Assembly (NCBI RefSeq): GCF_004339805.1
Contig: NZ_SLUI01000002.1
Span: 248,001-312,000 of the forward strand
DNA: 64,000 nt
Source of the DNA: Anaerospora hongkongensis
GTDB lineage: Bacteria > Bacillota > Negativicutes > Sporomusales > DSM-15969
Direction: 5' to 3'
Part shown: piece after piece, positions 34,186 through 42,738 of the stretch
Position numbering within the stretch: the first letter of the stretch is position 1
Layout: each line of letters opens with the position of its first letter
Translations under genes and position numbers: made by a program
Notes under the pieces: model-generated
What the model saw: only the letters and a program-made list of their open reading frames with translations
The model's database searches: none
What the model was told of the DNA's origin: nothing

Positions 34186-35364
34186 ATGGATGTTTATCAA
34201 AGGTCCTTGGCACTCCACAAGCAAATGAAAGGTAAATTGACCATTGCTAGTAAAATATCTGTGACCAGTCAGCAAGACTTAAGCCTGGTCTACAGTCCGG
34301 GAGTGGCCGAACCATGCCGCCGAATTGCCGCTAACGCTGAAGAAGTGTATGACTATACTTCCAAGGGTAATCTGGTTGCCATTGTTTCCGATGGGTCGGC
34401 CGTCCTGGGACTGGGTAATATTGGCCCCAAAGCAGCCCTACCAGTCATGGAAGGCAAAGCCTTATTATTTAAGAATTTAGCAAATGTTGATGCGATTCCA
34501 GTGTGCCTCGATACACAGGATACGGAAGAAATTATTAAGACTGTAAAATACCTTGCCCCCACGTTCGGAGCAATTAATCTTGAGGATATAAGCGCCCCCC
34601 GCTGCTTCGAAATTGAATCGCGCTTAAAACAGGAGCTGGATATCCCCGTATTTCACGACGATCAACATGGCACCGCGGTTTGTGTTCTGGCTGGCTTGAT
34701 CAACGCCCATAAGCTTGTTAATAAAGACCTCACGGAAAGCAGAATTGTCATTAATGGTGCCGGTGCTGCGGGAATAGCCATCGCCAAGCTGCTGCTTGCT
34801 TATGGCGCCACCACCCTTATCCTGGTAGACCAAAAAGGAATTTTAAGTCTGCATCATCCCGAAACGCTGTTAAACGAAGGCCATAAAGAAATTGCAGCAT
34901 TGACAAACATGCTGTCAGAGACCGGCAGCCTTGCTGATGCGCTTCAAGCTGCTGATGTGTTTATCGGGGTTTCCAGGCCTGGCCTTGTCACCAAAGAGAT
35001 GATAGCAGCCATGAATTCACAGGCAATTGTTTTTGCCATGGCCAACCCTGAGCCGGAGATTACTCCTTCTGAAGCGAAAGCCGGTGGCGCAGCGGTTATA
35101 GGCACAGGTCGCTCGGATTACCCAAATATGATCAATAACCTGGCTGCTTTTCCCGGGATCCTGAAGGGTGCCCTCTCAGTGAGAGCCAGTGACATTAACC
35201 AAAGCATGTGTTTAGCTGCCGCTATTACGATCGCCAACAGTATCAGCGCTGGTGAGCTAACTGCGGATCGTGTCTTTCCTGAACCACTCAACCCCAAAAT
35301 TGCCTGTCTTGTTGCGAAAGCAGTTGCACAAGCAGCCCGACAAACCGGTATAAACCGGATTTAA
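34186..35364 (+). CDS. NAD(P)-dependent malic enzyme
   Basis: A 392-residue short-form malic enzyme that oxidatively decarboxylates malate to pyruvate. It has SLVYSPGVAEPC (malate-binding, with the catalytic Tyr), VSDGSAVLGLGNIGPKAALP, the metal-ligand block FHDDQHGTAV and the dinucleotide-binding VINGAGAAGIAIAKLLL. No C-terminal phosphotransacetylase-like domain is present, so it is the short bacterial NAD-type. An AAAGGAG site precedes the ATG. It lies between FabK and gamma-carbonic anhydrase in one unit. The CO2 it releases would be hydrated by the latter. Confidence 0.93.
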   Translation: MDVYQRSLALHKQMKGKLTIASKISVTSQQDLSLVYSPGVAEPCRRIAANAEEVYDYTSKGNLVAIVSDGSAVLGLGNIGPKAALPVMEGKALLFKNLANVDAIPVCLDTQDTEEIIKTVKYLAPTFGAINLEDISAPRCFEIESRLKQELDIPVFHDDQHGTAVCVLAGLINAHKLVNKDLTESRIVINGAGAAGIAIAKLLLAYGATTLILVDQKGILSLHHPETLLNEGHKEIAALTNMLSETGSLADALQAADVFIGVSRPGLVTKEMIAAMNSQAIVFAMANPEPEITPSEAKAGGAAVIGTGRSDYPNMINNLAAFPGILKGALSVRASDINQSMCLAAAITIANSISAGELTADRVFPEPLNPKIACLVAKAVAQAARQTGINRI

Positions 35365-35384
35365 TATGCTGGAAGGAGAAAATC

Positions 35385-35927
35385 ATGAAATTTGAAGGCA
35401 TTGAACCTACCCGTGATCCCAAAACCTTTATCGCCGACGGCGCAAAGGTAATCGGCAAAGTAACGATGAAAGAGTTTAGCAGCATTTGGTTTAACTCCGT
35501 TGTCAGAGGTGATGTTAACCGCATTGAAATCGGTCGTTATTCCAATGTTCAGGATAACAGCGTAGTGCATGTTGCCGACGACTGCCCTACTATTATCGGC
35601 GATTTCGTTACCGTTGGCCATAACTGCATTATTCACGGAGCAACCATCGAAGACAATTGCCTCATTGGTATGGGAGCAATCGTACTGAATAAAGCGGTTA
35701 TCGGCACCGGCAGTATTGTCGCCGCAGGAGCGGTAGTAAAAGAAGGCCAGATTGTACCGCCCCATTCGCTGGTAGTAGGCATACCAGCCAAAGTTATCAG
35801 ACAAGTACCTGAAGATTGGGACAGTATCCACGCCCAGGCTGTCAAGTACAAAACGCTCTGGACAGAACGTTATGGAATTATGCCTGATGCAGGCGGCGAA
35901 CGGTACCATGGCGAAAAAATAATCTAA
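35385..35927 (+). CDS. Gamma-carbonic anhydrase-like hexapeptide protein
   Basis: A 180-residue left-handed beta-helix protein of the YrdA/PaaY/gamma-carbonic anhydrase group. The zinc-histidine pattern is visible: NSVVHVADD, GHNCIIHGA and related turns supply three histidines per active site at subunit interfaces. The hexapeptide turns run from about 15 to 150 and a C-terminal helix follows. It is the third gene of the fabK-malic enzyme unit and ends at a strong terminator. Whether it hydrates CO2 is not certain, since many YrdA homologues lack measurable activity. Confidence 0.88.
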   Translation: MKFEGIEPTRDPKTFIADGAKVIGKVTMKEFSSIWFNSVVRGDVNRIEIGRYSNVQDNSVVHVADDCPTIIGDFVTVGHNCIIHGATIEDNCLIGMGAIVLNKAVIGTGSIVAAGAVVKEGQIVPPHSLVVGIPAKVIRQVPEDWDSIHAQAVKYKTLWTERYGIMPDAGGERYHGEKII

Positions 35928-35939
35928 CTTAGCTTCATA

Positions 35940-36003
35940 AAAAAACTACACTTTTTTATATTGGATGGAAAACCATTCAACATAAAAAGTGTAGTTTTTT
36001 TTA
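35940..36003 (+). terminator. Strong terminator after the carbonic anhydrase gene
   Basis: AAAAACTACACTTTTTATA pairs with the mirror arm ending AAAGTGTAGTTTTT, giving a stem of about 15 bp with a T-run of at least eight. Confidence 0.88.
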
Positions 36004-36078
36004 TTTATTCTTTTTACGAATACAGTATATAGTAAACAAGAATTTTACTTTCCCCTACCGCAGATATACGATAAGCAT

Positions 36079-36113
36079 GACTATTTGGAATATTTCACTT
36101 ACTAGCAATAGTC
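36079..36113 (+). repeat. Inverted repeat upstream of lactate permease
   Basis: GACTATT (36079-36085) and AATAGTC (36107-36113) form a 7-bp inverted repeat with 21 bases between, 32 bases before the permease start. It could be a regulator site. No regulator is assigned. Confidence 0.35.
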
Positions 36114-36144
36114 AACCAATTTAAAATGAAAGAAGGTTAAAAGC

Positions 36145-37713
36145 ATGCTACCAGTATTGACTGAGGGTACTTTCCTGTCTGCATTTATTGCCTTAATTCC
36201 TATTTTATGGCTTCTTGCTAGCTTAGGTATTTATAAAATGCCAGCTTACAAGGCATGTACGATTGGCTTAATTTTAGGCATACTAATTGCAATTTTTGTT
36301 TGGCGCATGCCTTATAACTTAGTACTGCTCGCCGCATTGGAAGGCATTGTACTCGCACTAATGCCAATACTATGGGTAATTCTGGCAGCCATTTTCCTTT
36401 ATAATATCTCTTTAAAAACTGGAGCTATGGATAAAATCAAACACTTAATGTCGAATCTGTCCGGTGATCGCCGGGTGCAGGTACTGATTATCGCCTGGGG
36501 ATTTGGCGGGTTTTTAGAAGCTACTGCAGGCTTTGGCACTGCAGTGGCTATTCCTGCCTCAATTCTAATTGCGTTAGGCTTTGATGCATTTTTTGCAGCT
36601 ATTTTATGCCTGATAGCCAATACAATTGCAGTCGCCTTCGGAGGTGTAGGACTCCCCGTAACTACTCTTGCTAAAGTTACAGATCTCTCGGTAATGCAGT
36701 TAACTTTTGACGTAGCATTACAACTTTCGCCGTTTGTGCTGCTTGTCCCATTTTTACTGGTGTTTACAATTACCAAAAGTATTAGAGCGTTCTATGGTGT
36801 TTGGACAGCAACCATAACTGCTGCCTTGAGCTTTGCAATAACACAGTTAGCAGTTGCTCGCTTTATCGGACCTGAGCTTACTGCTATTTTAGGATCAATT
36901 GCCGCGATTGTCAGTACCGTAGTTGCGGTAAAACTATCTCCGCCTGCCGAAGAATGGCGTTTTCCGGATGAAGCCGCGCAACAAGATGTTATTAGTAGCA
37001 CTGCACAGGTTGGAACGTTTAAAGAAATTCTAATCGCTTGGATACCTTACATATTGCTGCTTGCCCTTGTATTAGTTACTAGTAATTTAATTCCCTCAAT
37101 TAATATCCCGCTCAGTAAGCTTAGAAGCGATCTACTGATTTATCCAGGGCCTGGCAGCAAAGCATTTTACATCGAATGGTTTCTGACCCCAGGCACGCTT
37201 ATTATGATATCCGCTATTATCGGCGGCCTCTGCCAAGGTGCCTCCGTCCGCACCCTGGTTACTATTTTGGGCAGTACTCTTGTACAACTGCAAAAAACTT
37301 TTATTACGGTCCTGGCAATCGTTAGCATGGCCAAAGTACTTGGGTATAGCGGTATGATCGGAGCTGTGGCAGTAGCATTGGCTAGTGCTACAGGTAAGAC
37401 ATATCCGGTTTTTGCGCCTTTGATCGGGGCTCTTGGTACGTTTATTACTGGCAGTGATACAAGCAGCAACGTATTATTTGGCGCTTTGCAAAAACAAACT
37501 GCAATCAAGATTGGCTCTAACCTTACGTGGATTACCGCAGCAAACACAAGCGGTGCCTGCGCTGGCAAATTAATTTCTCCGCAAAGTATCGCTATTGCAA
37601 CCTCGGCAACGGGCTTGATAGGCAGAGAGGGTGATATTTTAAATATTACTTTTAAATATCTACTTCTTTTTATCGTTGGTTTAGGTTTGATTAGCTACTG
37701 GTTTGCTTATTAA
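36145..37713 (+). CDS. lctP: L-lactate permease
   Basis: A 522-residue LctP-family proton-coupled lactate permease with 12 or more membrane segments. It contains WGFGGFLEATAGFGTAVAIP, the family hallmark, and GALGTFITGSDTSSNVLFGAL plus TAANTSGACAGKLISPQSI near the C-terminus, both nearly invariant in LctP/LldP. It imports lactate (and glycolate). No lactate dehydrogenase gene is adjacent. A LysR gene is convergent downstream. The gene has its own AAGAAGG site and terminator, so it is monocistronic. Codon use is more A+T-rich than in the pdu genes. Confidence 0.95.
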   Translation: MLPVLTEGTFLSAFIALIPILWLLASLGIYKMPAYKACTIGLILGILIAIFVWRMPYNLVLLAALEGIVLALMPILWVILAAIFLYNISLKTGAMDKIKHLMSNLSGDRRVQVLIIAWGFGGFLEATAGFGTAVAIPASILIALGFDAFFAAILCLIANTIAVAFGGVGLPVTTLAKVTDLSVMQLTFDVALQLSPFVLLVPFLLVFTITKSIRAFYGVWTATITAALSFAITQLAVARFIGPELTAILGSIAAIVSTVVAVKLSPPAEEWRFPDEAAQQDVISSTAQVGTFKEILIAWIPYILLLALVLVTSNLIPSINIPLSKLRSDLLIYPGPGSKAFYIEWFLTPGTLIMISAIIGGLCQGASVRTLVTILGSTLVQLQKTFITVLAIVSMAKVLGYSGMIGAVAVALASATGKTYPVFAPLIGALGTFITGSDTSSNVLFGALQKQTAIKIGSNLTWITAANTSGACAGKLISPQSIAIATSATGLIGREGDILNITFKYLLLFIVGLGLISYWFAY

Positions 37714-37759
37714 GCAAGAACCTGCAGCTGACTGGAGATACCCATAAAAAAACAGTAAG

Positions 37760-37808
37760 AAAATAACCCCGTATGCTGTAAAACACTGCGACATACGGGG
37801 TTATTTTA
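37760..37808 (+). terminator. Terminator after lctP
   Basis: AAATAACCCCGTATG pairs with CATACGGGGTTATTT around a 17-base loop and ends in T-runs. Confidence 0.85.
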
Positions 37809-37902
37809 AACGAACATAGTAAGAGCAGAGGCATAAAATATGACTTGTTCTTCTTATTATACCGACAGTTCTTAAGACTCCGCTTCTTAAACTTGCTTTA
37901 AT

Positions 37903-37944
37903 AGTGATAACCCCCCAGGCCATTTGGCCTTGGGGGTTATCACT
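37903..37944 (-). terminator. GC-rich terminator after the LysR gene
   Basis: A long near-perfect palindrome, GTGATAACCCCCCAGGCC pairing with GGCCTTGGGGGTTATCAC around a 4-base loop. It overlaps the end of the minus-strand LysR gene at 37943 by two bases. The tract after it is only weakly T-rich. Confidence 0.7.
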
Positions 37945-38857
37945 ACTGCTGTCTTTTGAAAAACGTATTGGTTCTCACTGCAAGAAATGCTTTAACAAAA
38001 TTAAGCAGTTCGCGGGCCGCATGCGAGAGATACCGTTCCTTCTTCCACACCAATGCTAATTCTAAATATATTTGAGGATCATTAAATGACCGTGAAACAA
38101 CTGTATTGCCATCAAGATTTTTACATACAGCATCAGGCAGCAGTGCAATGCCTAAATTAGCTTCTGCCAATTGTACCATTAGCTGAAATTGCGCCGTTTC
38201 AAAAATAATTTTTGGATAATATCCTGCTTCCTTACAACGATCAAGGACCATATCATGCAGTCTAAAATCCGGATGGTACAACACGAACTCCTCATTTTTC
38301 AGCATCGTAAAATCAAGCGAATCATACTGCGCTAATGGATGCTCAGGACTCATAATCACCTTGAGAGAATCCCGTGAAAAACTAAGACTATCAAATTTAT
38401 TGGTATCTTCAGGAGGAAAAATGATGCCAAAGTCCAACAGTCCATCGCAGAGAGCAGGTTCAATTTTTTTGGCACCATATTCAAAGAATTGAATAGTTAT
38501 ATTGGGATATTCTTTTTTGAACAACCCCAGCAGTTTAGAGAATGGAGTAATGCCTGTTATTGGCGGTAAGCCTATATGGACCTTCCCTGTTTGCAATTTA
38601 GTCAGCCCATCTAACCGGGCAGTAATATTGTTAACAGATGATACTATTTTTTGGGCTTGCTCAAGTATTATCTTTCCTGCATCAGTCAAATCAACAAATT
38701 TCGTATTGCGATAAAATAAAGTTACTCCGAGCTGAATCTCTAAATCTTTAATGGCTTTACTAACAGAAGGCTGAGAAATATGCAATATTTCAGCAGATTT
38801 ACTAAAGCTTTTTTGCCGTGCAACTTCAATAAAATACTCCAGATGCATTGTATCCAT
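37943..38857 (-). CDS. LysR-family transcriptional regulator
   Basis: A 304-residue LysR regulator. The helix-turn-helix is HLEYFIEVARQKSFSKSAEIL then HISQPSVSKAIKDLEIQLG, and the effector domain begins at GKVHIGLPPITGITPFSKLL. The C-terminus carries WKKERYLSHAARELLNFVK, shared with the LysR protein at 32210-33085 (WKKDRYLSKASQAFLDYM), so both are of the CysL/YwfK-like branch. It converges with the lactate permease gene and is a candidate for its regulation, but sites and effector are unknown. The ATG at 38857 has a GGAG site. Confidence 0.9.
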   Translation of the reverse strand: MDTMHLEYFIEVARQKSFSKSAEILHISQPSVSKAIKDLEIQLGVTLFYRNTKFVDLTDAGKIILEQAQKIVSSVNNITARLDGLTKLQTGKVHIGLPPITGITPFSKLLGLFKKEYPNITIQFFEYGAKKIEPALCDGLLDFGIIFPPEDTNKFDSLSFSRDSLKVIMSPEHPLAQYDSLDFTMLKNEEFVLYHPDFRLHDMVLDRCKEAGYYPKIIFETAQFQLMVQLAEANLGIALLPDAVCKNLDGNTVVSRSFNDPQIYLELALVWKKERYLSHAARELLNFVKAFLAVRTNTFFKRQQ

Positions 38858-39022
38858 AGCTTTCTCCGTTCCACTCTTTTTATCTAACAGCTAACGACTG
38901 CTTTAATGACCAATGCCTTATTATTTCAAATGCAAAAAAAGTAATTACCGTGACTGTTTCCATGCAGTCATACGAAAATCCTTTGACAGCACAAATCACA
39001 TTAGTCTCGAACTCTCAAATCG

Positions 39023-39077
39023 AAAAAACATAGCCCCGGAAAGTGGTTATACCATTTTCCGGGGCTATGTTTTTTTC
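39023..39077 (-). terminator. Terminator of the flavin oxidoreductase operon
   Basis: AAAAAACATAGCCCCGGAAA pairs with TTTCCGGGGCTATGTTTTTT; perfect stem with A/T flanks on both sides, so it can act in both directions. Confidence 0.9.
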
Positions 39078-39094
39078 GGGAGGCAAGTGGCAGA

Positions 39095-39904
39095 TTATAA
39101 CCAGTTTACCTCCAGCGGATTTCGCTCTACCAGCCGGTGATACTTGTATTGGCTATACCCGGCCATAAGAGCACCTGCCACTTTCTTATCTGCTGGAATT
39201 TCAAGCACTTTAAGTAAAGGAGCATAACCAGTAAAGGCACAGGCCTGAAAATAACCGGCCCAACAAGTACCTATGCCAATGGTAGGAGCAAATAATTCCG
39301 CATAGGCGAAGGAAAAGTGCGCATTTTCCTGCCCTCTCAAAAACTTTTCATCACAAAGAGCAACAATGAGATGAGGTGCTCCGCGCAAAATCATATCTTC
39401 TCCTGTTGCCCGGTACTGGCGAACTACATTGCGGTAGTAAGCAGCCGAAGGAACACCACTGCTTAATTCCTGCTCCATCCACTGAATTGTCAATTCCGTT
39501 ATTTGCTGCAGCTTTTCTTTATCACTAATGACCAGATACGATAAGCCCTGCCCATTTCCACCTGTTGGTGCATAGCGGGCTATATCTAAAATCTGCAATA
39601 GCTTTTCCTGCGGGACTGTTTCTTGCTTATACCGGCGAATAGAACGGCGGGAACGCAGAAAATCACGTGCGGCCTGCACATCCCATTTCGATGGATTAAT
39701 GGGCTCCTGCTGTGCCAGCGGGGCACGCTCATTATCCAGTGCACGATGCGGACAGACTGCTACGCAATGCCCACAGGATATACAGAAACGAAATTCATTC
39801 TCCTGCGGTCCCTCTTCCGTCATTTTGATAAAGCTGGCTGGGCACACCTTGGCGCAGATACTACAGCGGGTACATTTTTCCTGGTCTACATGTAAAATTT
39901 TCAT
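39095..39904 (-). CDS. Nitroreductase with N-terminal ferredoxin domain
   Basis: A 269-residue fusion. Residues 1-55 are a 2[4Fe-4S] ferredoxin with CTRCSICAKVCP and CISCGHCVAVCP. Residues ~80-269 are an FMN-binding nitroreductase domain with RSRRSIRRYKQETVP and YAPTGGNGQGLSYLVI, and the GIGTCWAGYFQAC segment. The ferredoxin domain would pass low-potential electrons to FMN. The family includes reductases of nitroaromatics, quinones and enoates. It is the third gene of an operon with an FMN reductase and an old yellow enzyme. The ATG at 39904 was chosen for the AGGTGG site. Confidence 0.9.
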   Translation of the reverse strand: MKILHVDQEKCTRCSICAKVCPASFIKMTEEGPQENEFRFCISCGHCVAVCPHRALDNERAPLAQQEPINPSKWDVQAARDFLRSRRSIRRYKQETVPQEKLLQILDIARYAPTGGNGQGLSYLVISDKEKLQQITELTIQWMEQELSSGVPSAAYYRNVVRQYRATGEDMILRGAPHLIVALCDEKFLRGQENAHFSFAYAELFAPTIGIGTCWAGYFQACAFTGYAPLLKVLEIPADKKVAGALMAGYSQYKYHRLVERNPLEVNWL

Positions 39905-39970
39905 TACAACCACCTAGCTACAAAGTTTAGTATATCTTGTTCATTATACTGTAATAAGTTAAAGTTTTGT

Positions 39971-40969
39971 TTATTTCTCGCTCAAAAGCGTCACAGCCCG
40001 TGACGCCCAAGTAGAATCATTAAAAATAGCCCGGGCCACACCAATGAGATCTGCTTTGCCTTCTTCCAGCAATTTCTCGGCAGCCAGTGGTTCTGTAATA
40101 CCGCCCGTAAGCAAGACCGGTACGGTTACAACCTTTTTAATTGCCTCTGTCAGCGGAGCGAAATAGCCTTGACTGTTATTGCCGGGAATGCTGAACCCGT
40201 TGAAGCCGCCCGATATATCAATAAGGCTGACTCCGGCTTTTTCAAAGGCCTGTGCGGCAATTTGACTTTCTTCAAGCGTCGTTCCGCCTGCAGTATAATC
40301 AGAAGCTCCCAGCCGCAGTAGTACCGGGAAGTCTTCGCCAACCGCTTTGCGAACTGCTGCAATGACTTCCAGGTGAAGGCGAATGCGGTTATTAATGCTG
40401 CCGCCATAGCCATCCTGACGCTGATTGGTTAGTGGAGACAAAAATTGATTGAGTAAATAACCATGGGCAGAATGAATTTCCACACCGTCAAAACCGGCTG
40501 CTTTAACGCGGCCGGCTGCCGCCGCAAAAGCGTTAACAATGCCGTTCAGTTCATGCTGAGCAAGTTCCCGCGGCATTGTCCCTTTACGGGGATTTGCAAT
40601 GGCCGAAGGCCCTACAGGGATAGATCCGGTGATTTTCTCATCCGCACCGCTGCCGGCATGATTGATCTGCATAACGGTCTTCGAGCCATTACGATGAATA
40701 AGCGCCGCCAGCTCCTTCAATTTCTCCACAACACTGTCATCGGCTATGGAAAGCTGATTATGGCTGGCTTTACCTGCCTGCTCGATAAAACTGTGCTCGA
40801 TAATAATCAGACCAATATGCCCGCCTGCCGACTTTTCATGATAATAATTCAGGATATCCTGGCTCACTTTACCGTCTGCTTCGGCTTTCGAAGTTGCCAT
40901 TGGCGGCATGACTAAGCGATTATGCAATTGTAACGTCCCGGCTTGTAATGGTTCCAGCAAATAAGACAT
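39971..40969 (-). CDS. Old yellow enzyme-type NADH:flavin oxidoreductase
   Basis: A 332-residue FMN barrel of the OYE family. LQLHNRLVMPPMATSKAEADG at the N-terminus, FDGVEIHSAHGYLLNQFLSP (the catalytic HxxH-type region) and DGYGGSINNRIRLHLEVIAAVR are typical. It lacks the C-terminal 4Fe-4S/FAD domains of the 2,4-dienoyl-CoA reductase type, since it stops after the barrel. It reduces activated C=C bonds of unsaturated carbonyl compounds. It lies between an FMN reductase and a nitroreductase gene and is divergent from an HxlR regulator with which it probably forms a detoxification unit. Confidence 0.92.
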   Translation of the reverse strand: MSYLLEPLQAGTLQLHNRLVMPPMATSKAEADGKVSQDILNYYHEKSAGGHIGLIIIEHSFIEQAGKASHNQLSIADDSVVEKLKELAALIHRNGSKTVMQINHAGSGADEKITGSIPVGPSAIANPRKGTMPRELAQHELNGIVNAFAAAAGRVKAAGFDGVEIHSAHGYLLNQFLSPLTNQRQDGYGGSINNRIRLHLEVIAAVRKAVGEDFPVLLRLGASDYTAGGTTLEESQIAAQAFEKAGVSLIDISGGFNGFSIPGNNSQGYFAPLTEAIKKVVTVPVLLTGGITEPLAAEKLLEEGKADLIGVARAIFNDSTWASRAVTLLSEK

Positions 40970-40982
40970 ACGCGATACCTCC

Positions 40983-41561
40983 TCAGTGGTTGGCTTGTTT
41001 TAACAGCTTAGCCATATTTTTCCCCAGAGTCTGAAATGTTTGTATTCCTTCCTCATCTTTCTGAACATCGCCTTCCTCGAGCGCCAGCGTAATATTCCAG
41101 TAGCTGGACCCGGCAATTGTCATTTCTGCAATGCCAAAGAAAAAGTTAATGGCCGAATAAGTAAAGGTTGCTCCAGCCCTGCGCACTGCAACCACAGCAG
41201 CACCAACTTTGCCGCGCAGCATATCGCCGCCGTTTGCTTTGGCAACAAAGCCGCAGCGGTCAATCAACGCTTTTACCTCAGTACTCACATTACTGAAATA
41301 TGTAGGTGAGCCGATTAAGATACCATCTGCCTCCTGCATCTTTTGAATAAATCCATTAATTTCATCATCTTGCCGTATACAGCGGTTATTTTGCATTTCC
41401 CAGCACTTTCCACAGGCGAGACAGCCAAAAACCTTCCGACCTCCCAATTGGACAAGCTCTGTCTCAATACCCTCTTTTCGTAGTTCAGCCAGTACAAATT
41501 CCAGACTTTGAGCTGTATTGCCATTCTTTCTGGGACTGCCATTAAAAGCAACTACTTTCAT
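40983..41561 (-). CDS. NADPH-dependent FMN reductase / flavodoxin-like iron-sulfur flavoprotein
   Basis: A 192-residue flavodoxin-fold protein of the NAD(P)H-dependent FMN reductase/Isf type. The N-terminal FMN-phosphate loop is VVAFNGSPRKNGNTAQSL. A cysteine cluster, CLACGKCWEMQNNRC (C-x2-C-x2-C-x7-C), is the Isf-like motif that holds a 4Fe-4S cluster, and IGSPTYFSNVS is the second flavin contact. The start was set at the ATG at 41561, since the phosphate loop begins there; an upstream in-frame extension to 41690 is hydrophobic and unlike the family. It is the first gene of the operon and divergent from hxlR. Confidence 0.88.
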   Translation of the reverse strand: MKVVAFNGSPRKNGNTAQSLEFVLAELRKEGIETELVQLGGRKVFGCLACGKCWEMQNNRCIRQDDEINGFIQKMQEADGILIGSPTYFSNVSTEVKALIDRCGFVAKANGGDMLRGKVGAAVVAVRRAGATFTYSAINFFFGIAEMTIAGSSYWNITLALEEGDVQKDEEGIQTFQTLGKNMAKLLKQANH

Positions 41562-41737
41562 TACGAACACATCCCTTATTTTATTACAGGCTTGCTCTTG
41601 CCTATTCCCGGCAAACCAATTCCCTGCTATAATAGTAGCTAATACTATATTTAATAGCAAGTACGCACTTATAAGTACCATAGTATCCATTTGTATACTA
41701 TATATATTTTCCTTATTAGCGGATAGGAGTGAAAAAA

Positions 41738-42118
41738 ATGATCACTTACAAGAATACCCACTATCAATGTTCCATGGAATTAACATTAGACTTAATTGGC
41801 GGTAAATGGAAATCGCTGATTCTCTGGCATCTGGGTGATACCACCTTACGGTTCAGCGAACTAAGAAAAACGATACCGCAGATAACACCAAAAATGTTGA
41901 CTCAGCAGCTCAGAGAGCTGGAGGAAAGCGGACTGGTCAGCCGGTATATCTATCCCCAGATCCCACCTAAGGTTGAGTATTCCCTCACACCGGCCGGCAA
42001 AAGTCTTATTCCCATTCTGGCAACCATGTGCGAATGGGGAATGTCTTACGCTAATTCTGTTGCCCCTAGCGGCGCTTCCCCTATATGTCCCGCAGCAGAA
42101 GCAACCATTCCAAAATAA
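41738..42118 (+). CDS. HxlR-family transcriptional regulator
   Basis: A 126-residue winged-helix regulator. [21 protein letters not shown] and [20 protein letters not shown] then [12 protein letters not shown] are the HxlR signature, with the conserved Cys near the N-terminus (NTHYQCSM) that reacts with aldehydes or oxidants in several members. It is divergent from the flavin oxidoreductase operon, which it probably represses until an electrophile appears. The ATG at 41738 has AGGAG eight bases upstream; a GTG at 41729 overlaps that site. Confidence 0.93.
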   Translation: MITYKNTHYQCSMELTLDLIGGKWKSLILWHLGDTTLRFSELRKTIPQITPKMLTQQLRELEESGLVSRYIYPQIPPKVEYSLTPAGKSLIPILATMCEWGMSYANSVAPSGASPICPAAEATIPK

Positions 42119-42150
42119 ATTCTGCCAAAAATCAATCGTCTTTTGATAAA

Positions 42151-42197
42151 CAACACCCGGGCTTACAACTGATGCAAACTCAGGTGTTCTTTTTTTT
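42151..42197 (+). terminator. Terminator after hxlR
   Basis: AACACC pairs with GGTGTT around a 22-base loop, followed by CTTTTTTTT. Modest stem but good T-tract. Confidence 0.6.
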
Positions 42198-42267
42198 GCC
42201 TATTTATATATATTTTACCCAACTCCACTTATGACACAAGCAATGTGAACAAGGCTTGCTGTTACCA

Positions 42268-42303
42268 GTAAATAAAGCCATTTCATCCAAAGGATGAAAT
42301 GGC
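42268..42303 (-). terminator. Terminator of the candidate structured RNA
   Basis: GCCATTTCATCC (42277-42288) pairs perfectly with GGATGAAATGGC (42292-42303) around three bases, and the minus strand continues TTTATTTAC. The 12-bp stem marks a real 3' end on this strand. Confidence 0.88.
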
Positions 42304-42720
42304 CTATTCAAAAGAGCCCGCAACGATCTTCGCTACAGCCCATACCGATCATTACATACCTATACGCAGACTTTCGCCTACCCACAAGCATTACACAACC
42401 GGCACACACCTTTGCTTGACCGCTATAGATAGCTACTGAACCGCCTGCAATCTCCCGACTGCAAACGACCCCTTATGATTCACAACCCATAACGATCGTA
42501 GCTCGACCAACATACATCATTTGGGACCACACGACAACAGTTGGGCTGCCGTACAGCCTTTCACGACCCATGCCAGTCTGCCCGCTGACTAATACCGAGC
42601 CTTTCGACCCGATACCACTCGTTGGCCGACTAATACCGAACACCAATGATATCCGGCACCAATCTAGGCACAACCGTTACAGACCCCTTACACTCATAGT
42701 ATCAACTGATCCGCTTCTTT
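42277..42720 (-). ncRNA. Candidate large structured RNA, unassigned
   Basis: No convincing gene lies in 42200-42738, but the minus strand can fold into a chain of hairpins. These are 42592-42615 (10 bp with a GAAA loop, four G-U pairs), 42544-42558, 42494-42508, 42473-42492, 42446-42463 (7 bp, GGGA loop), 42366-42381 (6 bp, GAAA loop) and 42320-42355 (9 bp). A perfect terminator stem ends it at 42303-42277. G-U pairs are valid only in the minus-strand RNA, which sets the orientation. The minus strand is strongly G+T-rich, and GACTAATACCGA is repeated (42587-42598 and 42628-42639). The 5' end is uncertain; it may be the 3' tail of the HAD gene transcript or start on its own. Confidence 0.6.
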
Positions 42721-42738
42721 CATACCTGGCAAATTTAG

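Noticed and set aside
42473..42673. A 66-codon minus-strand reading frame with Gly/Ser-rich sequence
   Set aside because: It has no ribosome site, its codons look like translated G+T-rich RNA, and it runs across several predicted hairpins. I treat the region as structured RNA.
42277..42720. RNase P RNA, tmRNA, SRP or 6S RNA
   Set aside because: The conserved cores that I know for these (for example the RNase P GAGGAAAGTCC region and the tmRNA CCA-ended acceptor) are absent.
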